Assembly (NCBI GenBank): GCA_003439945.1
Contig: QVRM01001405.1
Location: 122,131-186,130, forward strand
DNA: 64,000 bases
From: Dermanyssus gallinae
Taxonomy: Eukaryota; Arthropoda; Arachnida; Mesostigmata; Dermanyssidae
Direction: 5' to 3'
The notes below the pieces were generated by a model. The model was not told the DNA's origin, made no database searches, and saw only the letters and a program-made list of their open reading frames with translations. Both the position numbers and the translations under genes were made by a program. Below are positions 22,430-34,668 of the stretch, in pieces. Each line of letters opens with the position of its first letter. The stretch's first letter is position 1.

Positions 22430-23280
22430 TTAGGAGAGCCGCTCGCTACCCGCTGGACTCTCTCTTAGTGTCGTATCCGACAGAGATCTGTCTCTCTTTT
22501 CTGCCCTTCTGCTCTCCCTCTCGCATGTTCTGTATTTTGTGCTATCTCGTTCGATTTTTCGTTGTCTTTTCTGTTCTTCCTCTTCATCTCCTGTTTTTCT
22601 TCTTCTTCTTCTTCGACAGGTACTACAGGTTGTTGCTTGCTTGCTTGCTGGCTGGCTGTGTGGTTGTCTGCAAGCCAACTTCGCTTAAGCAGCGGGAGCT
22701 CTGTTCGGCAGCCGTAGAATAGACATGGCCTTACGCCTTGGCTGCGATGTACACCCGGCTGAGGCTGTGTTTATGTGCTCGTCTTCTGTATGTGCCTGCG
22801 TGCGTGTGTGTGTGTGTGTGTGTGTATGCATGCATGTATATATATACAATGCAATCGCCAGCATACGATGCGGCTGGCATAGTACGAGTAAACAATGCAA
22901 ACGGACACGGCGGCTGCGTCGCCACCACTACCACCACCACCACCTAGATCCACCGGCGCTGTTTTCGTGTGGGAGCAGTTTCGTCGCAGTAGGCCGACGA
23001 ATGCTGTGCTGGTTCGCTTGCCCGATCGCGGGCGCTCCATTCCATCCAGGCCGGCATTTGAGCTCGATCTCCAGTCGAACTGGCCTAGCTAGCGAGAGCA
23101 CAGACAAAAGCAGGAGCGGCAGCAGCAGCAGCAGCAACAACAACAACAACAACAACAGCCGCACTAACAGGAACAATACCAACGACGACGACGACGAGGG
23201 GGGATAACAATGGCTCAACGAACGGAACGAAATGCTGTTTTCATTATCCAATGGCAGTCGACCCCGGGCGGCCATCTAAC
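22430..23280. other. GC-richer low-complexity block
   Basis: CT-rich strand (22480-22620), (GT)n at 22805-22826, CAC repeats at 22920-22945, then CAG/CAA and GAC repeats at 23115-23200. Large overlapping ORFs on both strands are repeat-driven. No domain is recognised. A host promoter or untranslated region is possible but nothing shows it. Confidence 0.6.
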
Positions 23281-24163
23281 TATCGGCAGTAGTCGGATCG
23301 TTGTGATTCAAAATTCAGTTGAGTTACGATATGCACGAGTGTGAGTGTATATATGTATGTATATATATATACATATATATCTTTTTCTTCTACAGAGAGC
23401 TTAAAAATAGCTGTGGCTGCCTTTCCTAGCTTTTTGTTTAGGTTAAACGTCTTCCTCGATCTAGCCTGGCAACAAAGAGACCGAATAGAAATCTTATAGC
23501 ATCGTAAGTGTAATTCAATAAAAAAAAAATAGCATAAAAATAGCAATGTTAAGTGTAATTAAATATTAAAAAATGTGCCGTTCATCTGTTGAGGGAAACT
23601 AGACTGGGCCAAGTTTCTAGTACTCTGAACGCGCCCATCTGCACCATTTGGTACCGTCTCGTTACATTGTTGGCCACGAGGACCGTCCCTATCCCAACGA
23701 GTCCTCAATGAGAATTATCAAACTCGCAAGTCGTCAAAAAGGCACTATAACGGAGCAAAGCCATCCGTCGACACTTACGTTACCAGGCTCGAGTGGAACC
23801 AATTTGTTGTTATCTTCCTATGCACAGCGCCTGTTTTTGCTTGTTATATATGAATAAACAGCATCTGAAAGACTGCTTCTCTGTTTCGTTAATATTAATC
23901 AATAAAGTAGTCCCAACTAGCAAGCGTAGTAGAACATTCTGAAGCTCTTCATACGCCCTAGCGAGATTATAAAAAGTGCGCTTAGAAGAAGTGGTCGGAC
24001 ACTTGTGTGTTCTTAGCAGCGGGGAAGCTTTAAGGATACCTCGCTGGCAAGTTGCGCTAACTTTGCCATAGCCACACAACTAGCGTTGAAGCCTAGCGTA
24101 GAACGTAACTCTTCACAATTTTGCTCTCGGAATTTTTAAGAAGCAAGCCAAAACTTTACCCCT
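23281..24163. other. No gene seen
   Basis: Unique-looking AT-leaning sequence with small (TA)/(TG) runs at 23345-23380. Confidence 0.5.
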
Positions 24164-24372
24164 TTTTTATTTATCAATTTATATTACAATCCTGTGTAAT
24201 TGAGCGTGTTAACTTTCAGCCTATAACAGCCCTGGTCTGCACCATTCGGCAAGCGATCCCAAAATTGAGATCGCGTTGCCTCGCTGGACGTCAATGGAAA
24301 GTCTCTGGCGCAAAAACTGTGCGGCTGTCTTGTCCCCAGTAGTTATCTTTAATTGTTTACCTAGTTCACTCA
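24164..24372 (-). mobile_element. RLE-family retroelement 3' end (short copy)
   Basis: About 90 percent similar by eye to 34679-34880, the 3' end of the RLE-family copy at 34.67 kb. Shared strings include CAATTTATATTACAATCC, TTTCAGCCTATAACAGCCCT and TCTTGTCCCCAGTAGTTATC. It diverges after about 24372, so it is a heavily 5'-truncated copy. Confidence 0.8.
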
Positions 24373-24429
24373 GCCAAAACTGATACTAGAGGAACCACTA
24401 CTTATTTAATTTCTTAGAGCCTTAGCTAA

Positions 24430-25060
24430 TGCCTTTTTCACCCTTACACAAGACACTGACCTTACCCGACTTGCATGCTTTTACTGCGAGGGCGAACAAA
24501 GGGCTCGTTGCTCGGGTCCTATTCAAATGCGGATTACCTCCGGCTATTTTTGCAAAACTGTTCAGCTACGTGCTGGTCGAACCGCTAATAATTATATTCA
24601 CACAATGCGTTAAGGAGGTTGCTATCTATTTTTCAGAATTATATTGTTACGCCCGTTTTCCCCGAGGAGGCCTGAAGCTCTCCAGAAACTACCGTCCGGT
24701 TGTCAGTGGTCCTCTTGCATATCTCGAATAATGGCGAAATATATCAGTAACAAGAATCATTTCCACTTAGACACATAAGGGTTACTCGATCCAAGACAGC
24801 ATGCAATATCACCACACGGTGCTTCTTTTGATCTCACAGTGCGTTCGATCGTTTTGGTCACGAAGTACTATTAAAACATATTGGTGGTGTCATTCCAGGA
24901 CTCTGGAAAATCGAGTGTTTCGAGGCGCATTTGATTGGTTTTCCCTTATTGAGATGGGCAACACTACTTCTAGTTAAAAGTCCCGCACATAGGGTGTCCT
25001 TTAGGGTTCCCGCTTAGGTCAAAATTGTATTCATTATATTTGTCATACCCTAAAATTTTC
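24430..25060 (+). pseudogene. CR1-like RT fragment
   Basis: Plus-strand readings: LPPAIFAKLFSYVLVEPLII, ARFPRGGLKLSRNYRPVVSG, then SAFDRFGHEVLLKHIGG and, after a frame change, GCPLGFPLRSKLYSLYLSYP. These correspond in order to the pre-finger segment, the NYRPIS block, the FDRVxHxxLL block carrying the first catalytic Asp, and the position of the G(V/C)PQGS block of CR1/Jockey RTs, here with PQG lost. The fragment ends where SINE-C copy C3 begins. Confidence 0.65.
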
Positions 25061-25185
25061 TTTAATTTTAGGCTATTATCCGTACCCTGCGAGCTAGAAA
25101 TTGCCGTGAGGTATATCTACAATGCACCGAGGATCGGACATGTTGAAATACCCAGGGGTTTTCCTAGCGCTGTCCCTGTAAGCAA
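25061..25185 (-). mobile_element. SINE-C copy C3 (3' part only)
   Basis: Matches the complement of C2: TTTAATTTTAGGCTATTATC, GCGAGCTAGAAATTGCC, GAGGTATATCTACAATGCACC-like core and GATCGGACATGTTGAAATA. The tRNA-like head is missing. Confidence 0.7.
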
Positions 25186-25479
25186 GTACTCAAGACAAGC
25201 AGATGCATGCAGGCCTAAATACGCTCTTTAAAAAGGCTGACTTGAACACGTCTAGTGCTTTGTACTCAGTTTTTCCTCTATAATTTCAATGTCGTACGTA
25301 ATACCTTATGCAATTATATTTTAATTGGAATCAATGCCGTGTCCAGCAAAAGCTTCGAAGACTATCTTTAAATAAATAAAATGTTGAACGTGAATTGAAT
25401 GTGAATATTTAAATCCTACGCCGCTACGAATGCGTTTCAAACTCGATTCTCAACATGAACATCAAACATTGTCGCACAG

Positions 25480-25880
25480 GGTGTCAATGCACAAGTACAT
25501 AAATCTGCTATATTAACGTTTCCCTGTTCAGCCTAGGCGTATCGTTCTTTGCGGAGCTGCCGCCTCGTCGAAACTTCATTGCTTCTTTCTTTCCGGGTTA
25601 GTCTCTAGGTTGTTCCCTGTGGCGTAGAGTGCCAACGTTAATAATACTTGTTGCTGCAGGTGGAATCGCGCTAGGCTGTATACAACAAGATCATCTGCAT
25701 ATATAATGACCTTGCCCTGTGAGTGGCGGGTTTTAATGCGCAATTAAATTTTAGATATTTAAACACGAAATATGAGAGAACTCCGGTAACCGCCTTGCGC
25801 CAAACCGTTCGTCTGTTGTAATGCTGGATGTTCCACGGGTCCATCTTCTATAGAGATCTGGCTTTATTGTAGAATATCTT
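25480..25880 (-). pseudogene. CxC-family RT palm fragment with YADD
   Basis: Minus strand: ISIEDGPVEHPALQQTNGLA, QGGYRSSLIF, then after stops HSQGKVIIYADDLVVYSLAR, FHLQQQVLLTLALYATGNNL and KFRRGG-like sequence. This covers the QG(D)xLSPLLF block, degenerate, and the catalytic YADD. The string after YADD aligns with LLYADDLAIYGSSRFQVQQA at 33.53 kb, so both come from one family. This copy retains the QTNG/QG block that the 33 kb copy has lost. Confidence 0.65.
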
Positions 25881-28110
25881 TGATGAGATCTAGCATCCGT
25901 TGTGGTACTCTAATTTGTGCAAATTTAAGCAGAAAACAAGCATCTCAGGTTCTTTTTATATATTAGAAACAGCCGTTAGTATCAGAAAAAATATCTCTGG
26001 ATATGAACTTTTCGTTAATATGCTCTTTAACATACTTACTTTGGCAGTGGATGAGCGGGTAAAGGTTAGCTGTATGACATGCCAGAGTACCTTGAAAAAA
26101 TGTAATAATAAATGTTATAAATTTAAATAAAGTTACCTGTATACCTGAAAAAGTGAAATATTAGGTGTTGTAAAGTTAGTCTTTTGAACCCGCTGGATAG
26201 CAATGTTGCTTCGAACAAGCATGGTAAAAGAGTCCATATTTCCGACGAACGCAAGATTCATAGAACAGAAAATAAGTCCACTGCCAGTAACAATATAAGC
26301 ACCCTATAGTTATTGAAGTTCAAAGAATGGCACGAAGGCAGGAAGTTGCGGCTCACTGACGTGCTATATGGGCAATAAAACAATTGAAAAGATGTGTATG
26401 CGTGTTCACCTTTAGACAAACCGGTGGTCGTTTGTTAGTAGTTTTAAAAAACAACGAACCTTACCTTTACCTACAGATCTACCAGGACTTGTTACTAACA
26501 GTGTAACAATGATGCGTCAATGCATCGTCAATAAACTATAGTTTTTAGCAAGGTAATTGACGTTTATAACTCATAGCTAAAACACACAACACAGTTAAGT
26601 GCAACGAATGAACGCGCTATTGCATAATTTTGAACTCGAGATGCAGGTATGATACTCGAGCTTGTCTGGGGCATGTTGCTTCACTTTGATTGCAGAAGAC
26701 CAAGACATATGGCTGAGTAGGACTGACCCTAATGTCTGCCCCGAGAAGATCGCGGCGTGGCGCTAGTGCATAGCTGAGGGATGACTAGAGTTCACGCTGA
26801 CATTCATACCCAAAGCTCCATCAACCCACCGTAATTGTGTGTGTGTGTGTGTGTAGTATAACTCGACTTAGCGGGGCGTGAAACCTCAGCGCATATTGGA
26901 AGCCATATGCGTCACCCCTGGGACCATGCGTCGAGTTGCAATCGCTTGGTTCGTTAAATCTTCGGTTTAAAATGATTGCGTAGTAACCTAGCGATGTAGC
27001 TCTCTTCTTGGCTGGCTTCAAATATAAACGACAGTCAAGAAGGCAGCTGGTTGTATGCCAGGTCGAGTACAGGTCTAAGATTTTAGACAATAATTCAAAG
27101 CCGATGGCGTTGCTTAGACACTATATAGTTAGTGCAGGAATTCCTCCGGGTCTAACCACCACATGCATTGCGCATTTGCCTTCACACTGCTTTTCGATGC
27201 ACTCAATGGCGTATCCGACAACACTCTTGAACATATTTAAAGCGGTATCAACGTTTAAAAGCAGTTTCTTCATGGACCGCTTGTCAGGCCAATTACCAAC
27301 ATCAGCGTTGTTTTTTTAAAGCTTTTGCTGTAGCGGTTTGGTGAAAACTGCCGTTCCAACCCATGCAAGTGGTGTATGTGGGACCACTGTTACACAAAGG
27401 TGATCTTTGCTAGACGCTCTCAACTTCTGATCAAGCTGCAGGGTAGGAACCGGCAGTGGTCCAATCGGTGCAATTCTTTACAGATAGCGGCATTGAAGCG
27501 AGCACAGGTGCAAAGGCATCAAGAGGCGGCAACCCTAGTGACTTGCTACGACAGCTACACAGCATGCGTTAGCCCAGTATGACCAAGCCTTATTTAAAGC
27601 AAATGCGATGTTCGTATACGGAAAGTGCTTTTTAACCATCCGATACATTTCCTTACCGAGCTCTGCCTTAAACGATTCCAGCAACGAATACGTTCATGAT
27701 TCCAGGCGGGTAAGGCCCGTTTGCTTTCCAAGCCGGTCGGGTAAGGTCGGGGGTCAAGAAGCTGAGAATTTATCTGGAATCAATCATTATTTGTCCGGGG
27801 GGTTAGCTCACCCTCGAGACGTTTAATACAACGGAGCAACGGTTTATTCGGAGTTTGGGCTCGGCTCCAATCTACCATTGAGCAAGATCCGTAGGTAACA
27901 ACTTACTTTACTTCTCTCTTCCTTGCTCTCTTTATTGGTTTTTGCCCCTCTGACGCCCTTTATGCCATACTTTGAAAGTTGAGCGTCAACAAAAAGTCTA
28001 TGCACTTTCACGCGCCTTAGACGCATACTTGTAGTGTATTTAGAATTCACTGCTGTTGCCTACAATTTGTCGCTGGCTTCAGTAGTTTTAGCCTGCTGTA
28101 GGGATGTTGG
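25881..28110. other. No gene seen
   Basis: About 2.2 kb of unique-looking sequence with a (GT)n at 26837-26854. A minus-strand reading over 26.83-27.33 kb (AIECIEKQCEGKCAMHVVV and beyond) is not low complexity but contains a stop and matches no family I know. Confidence 0.45.
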
Positions 28111-28189
28111 TAGACTAGTTTATTAAGAAGGTCAAATAATATATATTTTAAGTTTTTCTTTAATTTGTCTTAAATAAGTATATAAGTAG

Positions 28190-28249
<60 letters not shown>

Positions 28250-28346
28250 ATAAATAGAATACGTATATGTTTTATATACTTACTTAAGACAAATGAAACA
28301 AAAACCTTAAAATATATATTATTTGACCTTTTTGATACACTAGTCT
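28111..28346. repeat. About 75-bp imperfect inverted repeat around (TA)n
   Basis: Left arm 28111-28190 (AGACTAGTTTATTAAGAAGG, then TCAAATAATATATATTTTAA and GTCTTAAATAAGTATATAAG) is complementary, with few mismatches, to the right arm 28270-28346 (ACTTACTTAAGACAAATGAA through ATTATTTGACC to ACTAGTCT). The loop is a (TA)n array, 28192-28247. This is consistent with a small foldback/MITE-like element that has a TA-array core, or with a cruciform-forming repeat. Confidence 0.8.
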
Positions 28347-28849
28347 ATATATATATCTATATATCATATGCATACATATCTATATATATGTGCGTTTACG
28401 TGTTATATATATATACGGTATGTACGTGGCTGGTATGCATTTGTACATGGTTGCCTACATGTTGAAACATGTGCACAAACATAATACGTATATGCATGTG
28501 CAAGTAGCAAGGGAGCATGTTTTCAGGAACACCACTGCTGGATCACACAGTAAGTAGCCTGCAGGTTGCAGCCCAACATAAATATATGGTTCGGCCAGCC
28601 AGCCAGCCAGCCAGCCAGGCAGCGTATTCATCGGCCAGCATCGGCAGCAAATTCTGCATCATGCGTTAATCTCTTCGTCCATTGTCCGATGTCCGTCTTT
28701 CTTTATCGGTTCGTCATGCAGCCTTCTCTCAGCAGCTCTCCGATTTATCTCCCGACATTTTGCGACGGTGGCTGCGGCTGTTGCGGCTGCAGCGTCTTGT
28801 TGGGTGTCTTCTCCCCTTCAATACTCCCACCGTTCTTTTCCCCCATGTT

Positions 28850-28890
<41 letters not shown>

Positions 28891-30568
28891 TTATCTCTCG
28901 TACTTATTTTTCTTTCACTCTCTCTTTCTTGATCATTTCTATCTCTCTCTCTCTCGTTGATGGCGGCGGGGAGGCACATCGGTTCACTTGCCTTGGCGGT
29001 TCTATCTTCTTCCTCTTCTTCTCTGATGGCTCCGTGTGCTTTCATCTCCGGCTTGCGCTACGAGCTGCGCGCGGCGTCGGCGCGCTCGATATGCATTTCA
29101 GTTCAATTCGTTGATTCGTTCCCATTTTATTCAGCGCCGCGCGAGTTCGTCCCTTTTCTTTTTATTCTTTTCTTCTTCTACTTCTTCTTCCCGTGTTCGC
29201 CGCTGCAGCAGCAGCAGCAGCAAACATCGACCCAGCCTAGCCATCGGCGGTGGCGGCGTCGATTGCAGCACTGTGTCCATCGACGCCGCCGCCGCCGCCA
29301 CCAAACAACATCTCTCAAAGTTGTGGTGGCGTTTGCGGTACTACTACCACTACTACTACTACTACAACGGCCCCAGCGTTGACCACAATAACAACAGCAA
29401 CAGCAGCAGCATCAGCTATTATTTCTACTGGTCGCAGTTATGGTAGCCGGCGGTAGCGGTAGTTGCAGTAATGGTAGTCCAAGCAGTAGCAGCAGCAGCA
29501 GCAGAATCAACAACAATAATGTTCGTTCAGCTCCCTGCAGCCGATGCCGCTGAAAAACAGAAGCAACAGCAGCAGCAGCCGCAGCAACAACAACAACAAG
29601 TAAAGTTCAAAACCTACCGCGGCCACGACTTGCTTGTTCACCTATTTCTACTGCTGCTGCTGCTGCTACTTGTACTGTTGTTGCTAATGGTGATTTTGCA
29701 GTTGTTGTTGTTGTTGCTGTTGTTGTTGTTTTCTTCCTTGTTGTTGTTGCTTCTGCCGATGCCGCCGGTAATGTCGTATATCGTTATTGTTGTTGTTGTT
29801 GTTGTTGTCGTCGTTATCGCGTTGCTGTTGTTGTTGCTAGTGGTTGTGCTGATGATAGCGGGCAAACTCTTGTTGTGTTCTTCGCCATTTGGCCGATGTA
29901 TGCAGGGGTATCGCGGGGGGGTTCAAGTCGCCGCGTTGGGGTCGTCGTCGTCATTGCTGCTGCTGCCGCTGCCGCCGCCGCCTCCTCTGCCGTTGCCGGT
30001 GGAATCCGGCATCATCATCATGGTCGTCGTCGTAGTTTAGCCATCTATGTGGTCGCAAAAGAACGAGAGAGATGAGGGTATAGGTTGTGGGCTTGGGAGT
30101 AGTTAGAGAGACAGGTCGAGCAAATGGGAGCCAGAGTCCACGGACACAGTCGTCCAGGTGTCGTTGGCATTGTGTGTGACACCGAAGAGAATGAACGCCC
30201 GTAGAGAGAATGCACAACCCATACACTCACACATACACACACACACATCCACACCCACAGCCATCTATCTATACATTCATATGTATGTATGTCTATATAC
30301 ATAGAGACACACAGAAGTACACATGCACATGTATGCACAAATACGTGCATACATACATTACATAGACACATGCAAGCTTACATACATACATTCACACACA
30401 TGCATGCATACGGACATACGTTAACACACTGAAGGGTGGCTGCCGGCCGGTTGACCGACCGACGGAGAATACCCCCGGAGGATCCTGAACGAGGAAGCTT
30501 GCAATCTTTCTCTCTTTATCTATCTCTCTGTCGCTCTCTGTATCGGTCTCTCGCCCACCCTCATCCAC

Positions 30569-30587
30569 CCCCCCCCCCCCCCCCCCG
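30569..30587. repeat. Poly(C) run
   Basis: About 18 consecutive C residues. The exact length may be a sequencing artefact. Confidence 0.85.
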
Positions 30588-31195
30588 CCTCGCCCCGCCT
30601 GTCTCTCCCGGGCTACCTGCGCGCAACACAGAGACCTCTGCTAAACTCCTCGGCCGCCTTCGAAGCTATTGAGTCAGTGAAGTTTGTCGCTTCAGCGCAA
30701 ATACTGCCGCTGCTGCTTTTGGCGTTGTCGTGGCCATTCCGTAGCTCTGAGCCGTCCGAGCAGTCTTCTTCTTCTGCTGCTGCTGCTGTGCCTGCCGCGA
30801 CGGCGACGAAGGTGACGCCGCAAAGAGCAAGCTAGCGAGCCATCTATCCATCCAACCTCCACGACGGCCGTCAGGCATCATCATCCATGATGATGATGAT
30901 CGCAACAGGCATGCATCGTGCTGTGGACGGAGTCCAGCCGTGAGCAGGCCGTGAGCAGGCCGGCCGCCAAACAAGGGCGGAGCAGCAGCAGAAGAAGAGT
31001 GTATTGTGCTCATTCAATCATTAATACTCAAAGTAAACTCAACCCAACTCCACCGGCTAAGCGCGTCTGTCTTGCGCTTGGGTAGAAAAATGTTCGACCT
31101 ACGACGGCGACGCTGACGACGACCACTACTATCTATCTATAATAGCTACGCGGAGAGCTAGCTGCTCTCCAAACGCTACGAATGGACACCATGGA

Positions 31196-31335
31196 GTGCT
31201 GCTGTCACGTTGTTGCTGCTGTCACGTTGTTGTTATTGTTGTTCCTGTTGTTGTCGTTGATGTTGTTGTTGTTGTTGCTGTTGTGTTGTTGTTGTTGCTG
31301 TTGTCGTCGTTGTTGTTGTTACTGTTGTTTTCGCC
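31196..31335. repeat. TTG/CTG trinucleotide array
   Basis: Interrupted TTG units with CTG and GTC. It gives Val/Leu/Cys homopolymer ORFs. Confidence 0.9.
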
Positions 31336-31720
31336 CTCTTCCTCCTCGGCGTCGTCGTCGTCATCGTCGTCTTCGTGATCGCGATCATGAAAGTCGTTCT
31401 GTTCTTCGAGGTCGTTCCTCGCCCGTGCTTCCTCCTATTGCCCTGTCGAGCAAGCCTGCCTGCACTGGCCTACGTACTCCCATATCGTTCGTTCTCGTGT
31501 CTGTTCTTCTTGTCGAGTTCTGCTCGCGCATTTTCTTCTCTCGTTGTTTCCGTCTTCTCCTTATCTTTGGAATGACGCCGTGTGTCCTATGCCGTGTGGC
31601 CCAGGCCACACGTAATGAGGTTTTCATTCATCGCGCCTCCCTGACAGGCGGACGAGCGGCGCGGAGAGGTTGTACCCGAAATATCCACAACTGGTTGGCT
31701 CTTCCTGAGTGAGCAGCACT

Positions 31721-32093
31721 TAAAATAGCCCAAGTTCATTTGAAAGGGTAGGACGTTGCGTATTGAAGATTCGGCGTTACGGTTAGATAGTTGTTGCGGT
31801 TAGATACGATTTTTTCGTTAAGTGAGCTCTTAGGGTCACCGGTGATTTGGTCTCAACGCCTTTCTATCAACGTGCAGAAAGCAAGTGCCATGGCAGTCGA
31901 GACACCTACACAAGGAAGGAGTAGTTAGGCTTACCTGCGGTAGTATCCACCAGGGGAACTAAGAAATACATCTACACACATACTATAAACATTATGCGGT
32001 ACTAAAACTGCTTAAACCGCTAATCTTGCAAGTTCTGTTGAAATTACCTCCTTATTTCTATTATGTGCGCCTTGTTGATCCTCTATCTACCCC

Positions 32094-32158
<65 letters not shown>

Positions 32159-33119
32159 TGATATAGATGCATACAAAAAGTTGTAGTATATAGATTTAGG
32201 GCAATCATTCCTTTCTCGATAAGTAAATAACTATAGAAAATTTATCCCTATGTACAAGGTGTGAAATTTCCCCGTTGGGGCGTTCTCCGTTGTTGTACAA
32301 TACCAGAAATAACGAGTATGTATTTATAGTATGTGTGTAGATGTATACAAAGATAAAGCATATGATCAATACGGTAATAAGTAATAACAAAATAGCGTCC
32401 TGCTTCCCATAAGTATTAATTTACAATTAATTAGAGTCAGAATTTTTACAGCAATTTCCATATTGCTGTGGATGAAGGGTATTTCCAAAGCATCAAAGAC
32501 TCTGTGGGTTGACCCGAAGGAGGTTATTTCATAAATACGAAAGATGGTTGCAAGAACACCGCGTATTCCAGCAGTATTTGGAGGCAAATGTTAACGTATA
32601 TGTTTGCTATTGAATTAGATGCCATCTCTCACACGTATTGCAGTTAAAATTGTAGTACCCCTACTATTAGTTTATAATCGACCACTATATGCTAGTTTAC
32701 AATTAAGTAAAGACGGCAAAGCCATGCACATACATAGGCCAATTTACTTCTGTACTAACTGTGAAAAATATAAGGGCACCGGCAAAGCAAAAAAAGCGTC
32801 GAATTTGAAAAACTCAAGACCAGCCTAATAAACTGGCGGACTGCAGGGATCATGACGCCTCTAAAGAATTTTTCGACAAACTCTATGTCGAGCAATACCA
32901 CCAATCGAAGCAAACAGAGAACATTATAAACACAAATATTCAAATCAAATCAAATAAAATGCACCTTTATTTAGTCAAAGGGGGGACAATATTTACATTT
33001 TAGAAACCGTTACCTAGATACATACAATAGTCAGTTTACTTGTGTGGCGACATTTGCACTGTTAGCGCTTTAAGTTCTCATTGCCCTCTCCATCCGCCAC
33101 GAAAACAATGAAAACAACG
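31721..33119. other. No gene seen; (TA)n at 32096-32154
   Basis: Unique-looking AT-rich sequence around a 59-bp (TA)n array. A short AATCAAATC direct repeat lies at 32940-32957. Confidence 0.55.
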
Positions 33120-34345
33120 AAACAATTCGACCAAAAATGCCGAATCGTGAGTAATATTTCCGGTCAAGCCGCTCAAGGTGTGATGTCCAGACTTATCATT
33201 AACCAGGAATGGAGAGGCATTGCAAAGAAGAGCGTGTGCTATAAACTGCTGTCGTGCTTGATCACGAAAAGACTAAACGCCTTCTTGGAGGCCACGAACG
33301 TTATACCTGAAGAACAACATGGATTTCGGAAGGGGCGCTCTACGCAAACAGCGAGCAGAATTCTCCTGGATGACGTCAAAGAAACCCTCTCCCGACGAGG
33401 GCAGTCTCTGTACGCGGTATTCGTCGATTTCAAAGCCGCCTATGACTCCTATCCACGTGATCGAGTGCTCAACACCCGCCAAAACGAATTTAAGGGTGTA
33501 GAGATTTCGGTAAGGTTTTATTATACGCAGACGACTTAGCCATTTATGGAAGTAGTCGTTTCCAGGTCCAACAGGCGCTCGCCAGGTTAAACACAGCCGT
33601 CACAGAGTTGGGAGTTAACAATTAACCTTGGTAAGACGGAGGCACTAAAGTTCCGTAGAGGGGGCAGGGTCGCGCGTGACGACTCTCTTCATAATAGTAG
33701 CTTTTCTCTCGCCTACGTCAATAAGTTTCCTTGTCTGAGACTAATATATGCCGTCGAATGGGGTAGGATTCTCGGTGCATGTTATGGAGAGATGCAGGGA
33801 AGCCCTTATAGCGGTATCTTCCATCAGCAGCCCGCACTGCCTGTCCCTCGCGACAGCCATTCGCCCCTTCGACCTGAAGATCGCCCCTGTGGCTTCATAT
33901 GGAGTGGAGTTAATATGGGCGCACCTGACTCCCATAAACCTCGACCAGTTAAATCAGATAAAAGCAGCTTTCCTGAAACGAACTCTCAGACTCCATACGT
34001 GAACGCGCAACCGCCTCGTCTTCCTATTAGCAGACTGTCCACTTTTTATAGAAGACCTAAGGCGCCGTTATAATCTTCCTCAAACCACAGCCTTTAACGA
34101 CTGCATTGGAAATTGGAGGAGAAATTTTCCGAACTCGAATTCTTCAATACCGGAGCGATGGGAAATGCGGAGTGGAAGGGGCCAGAACGTAGCAACAGGC
34201 ACGTGATAACACGATTTGCAGTACACGGCTTCCATCACATTTTATGTCAACGGGCTGAATTGCATGAATTATGTGAGACTTGTGTATGCCACCGCTGCGG
34301 TGAACTCTAACGAAGCTACCATGCCACAAAGTGCAATCTTTAAAT
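33120..34345 (+). pseudogene. CxC-family non-LTR retrotransposon, RT to C-terminal tail
   Basis: The most complete copy of this family. Domain order: CYKLLSCLITKRLNAFLEAT, EEQHGFRKGRSTQTASRILL (fingers, GFRxGxST), SLYAVFVDFKAAYDSYPRDR (first catalytic Asp block), then an internal deletion that removes the PQG/QGD region, then GKVLLYADDLAIYGSSRFQV (catalytic YADD at about 33.52 kb), KTEALKFRRGGRVARDDSLH, a thumb-like part (KIAPVASYGVELIWAHLT, LKRTLRLHT), RNRLVFLLADCPLFIEDLRR, HVITRFAVHGFHHILC and the Cys/His tail CETCVCHRCGEL...YHATKC. At least four frameshifts. It ends next to (TA)n at 34361. RNase H was not seen. Confidence 0.85.
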
Positions 34346-34360
34346 GATTGTAGCTCACAT

Positions 34361-34388
34361 ATTATATATATATATATATATATATATA
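34361..34388. repeat. (TA)n array at foldback terminus
   Basis: TA units run directly into TACAGGGTCATTCAT, the left end of foldback copy 2. Confidence 0.95.
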
Positions 34389-34668
34389 CAGGGTCATTCA
34401 TATTGTTATGTACTTATTTCGAGGTTTAGTAGAACTCGGCAAGAAAACAATTTTTTCCAATGGAAGGAGGACGTCTTTTTTAGGAGAGAGAGTGATACTT
34501 ATAAAAGTAGTTATTCTGCCCTTTTTTCCTACATAGTTGTGCAAAATCTACGTTTGCGGGAGAACCAGTTGAAACCGGTTACACCGGCGAGTTCGGAAAT
34601 TCTGCACAACGGAAGATACTTCACTAGCTTGCGTAGCGAAAAGCGAATAACCAGACTAAGGCAAGTCA

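Larger units (their letters stand above)
28560..31720. other. GC-richer low-complexity block with CTG/TTG/CAG repeats
   Basis: Contains CCAG repeats (28595-28620), (TC)n-(TA)n (28847-28890), CAG/CAA arrays (29205-29222, 29480-29600), TTG/CTG arrays (29650-29850), CAC/CA-rich repeats (30220-30410), poly(C) at about 30569-30587 and a second TTG/CTG array (31196-31335). ORFs up to 189 codons on the plus strand are homopolymeric (Leu, Val or Gln) and overlap others on the opposite strand. No domain is recognisable. Composition suggests non-TE, possibly untranslated or regulatory DNA of a neighbouring host gene; that is inference only. Confidence 0.6.

Noticed and set aside
26830..27330. A host exon on the minus strand
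   Set aside because: The reading is not low complexity but contains an in-frame stop and shows no recognisable domain or splice boundary.
29471..30040. 189-codon plus-strand ORF
   Set aside because: Almost entirely Gln, Leu and Val runs from CAA/CTG/GTT repeats; overlapped by similar ORFs on the other strand.
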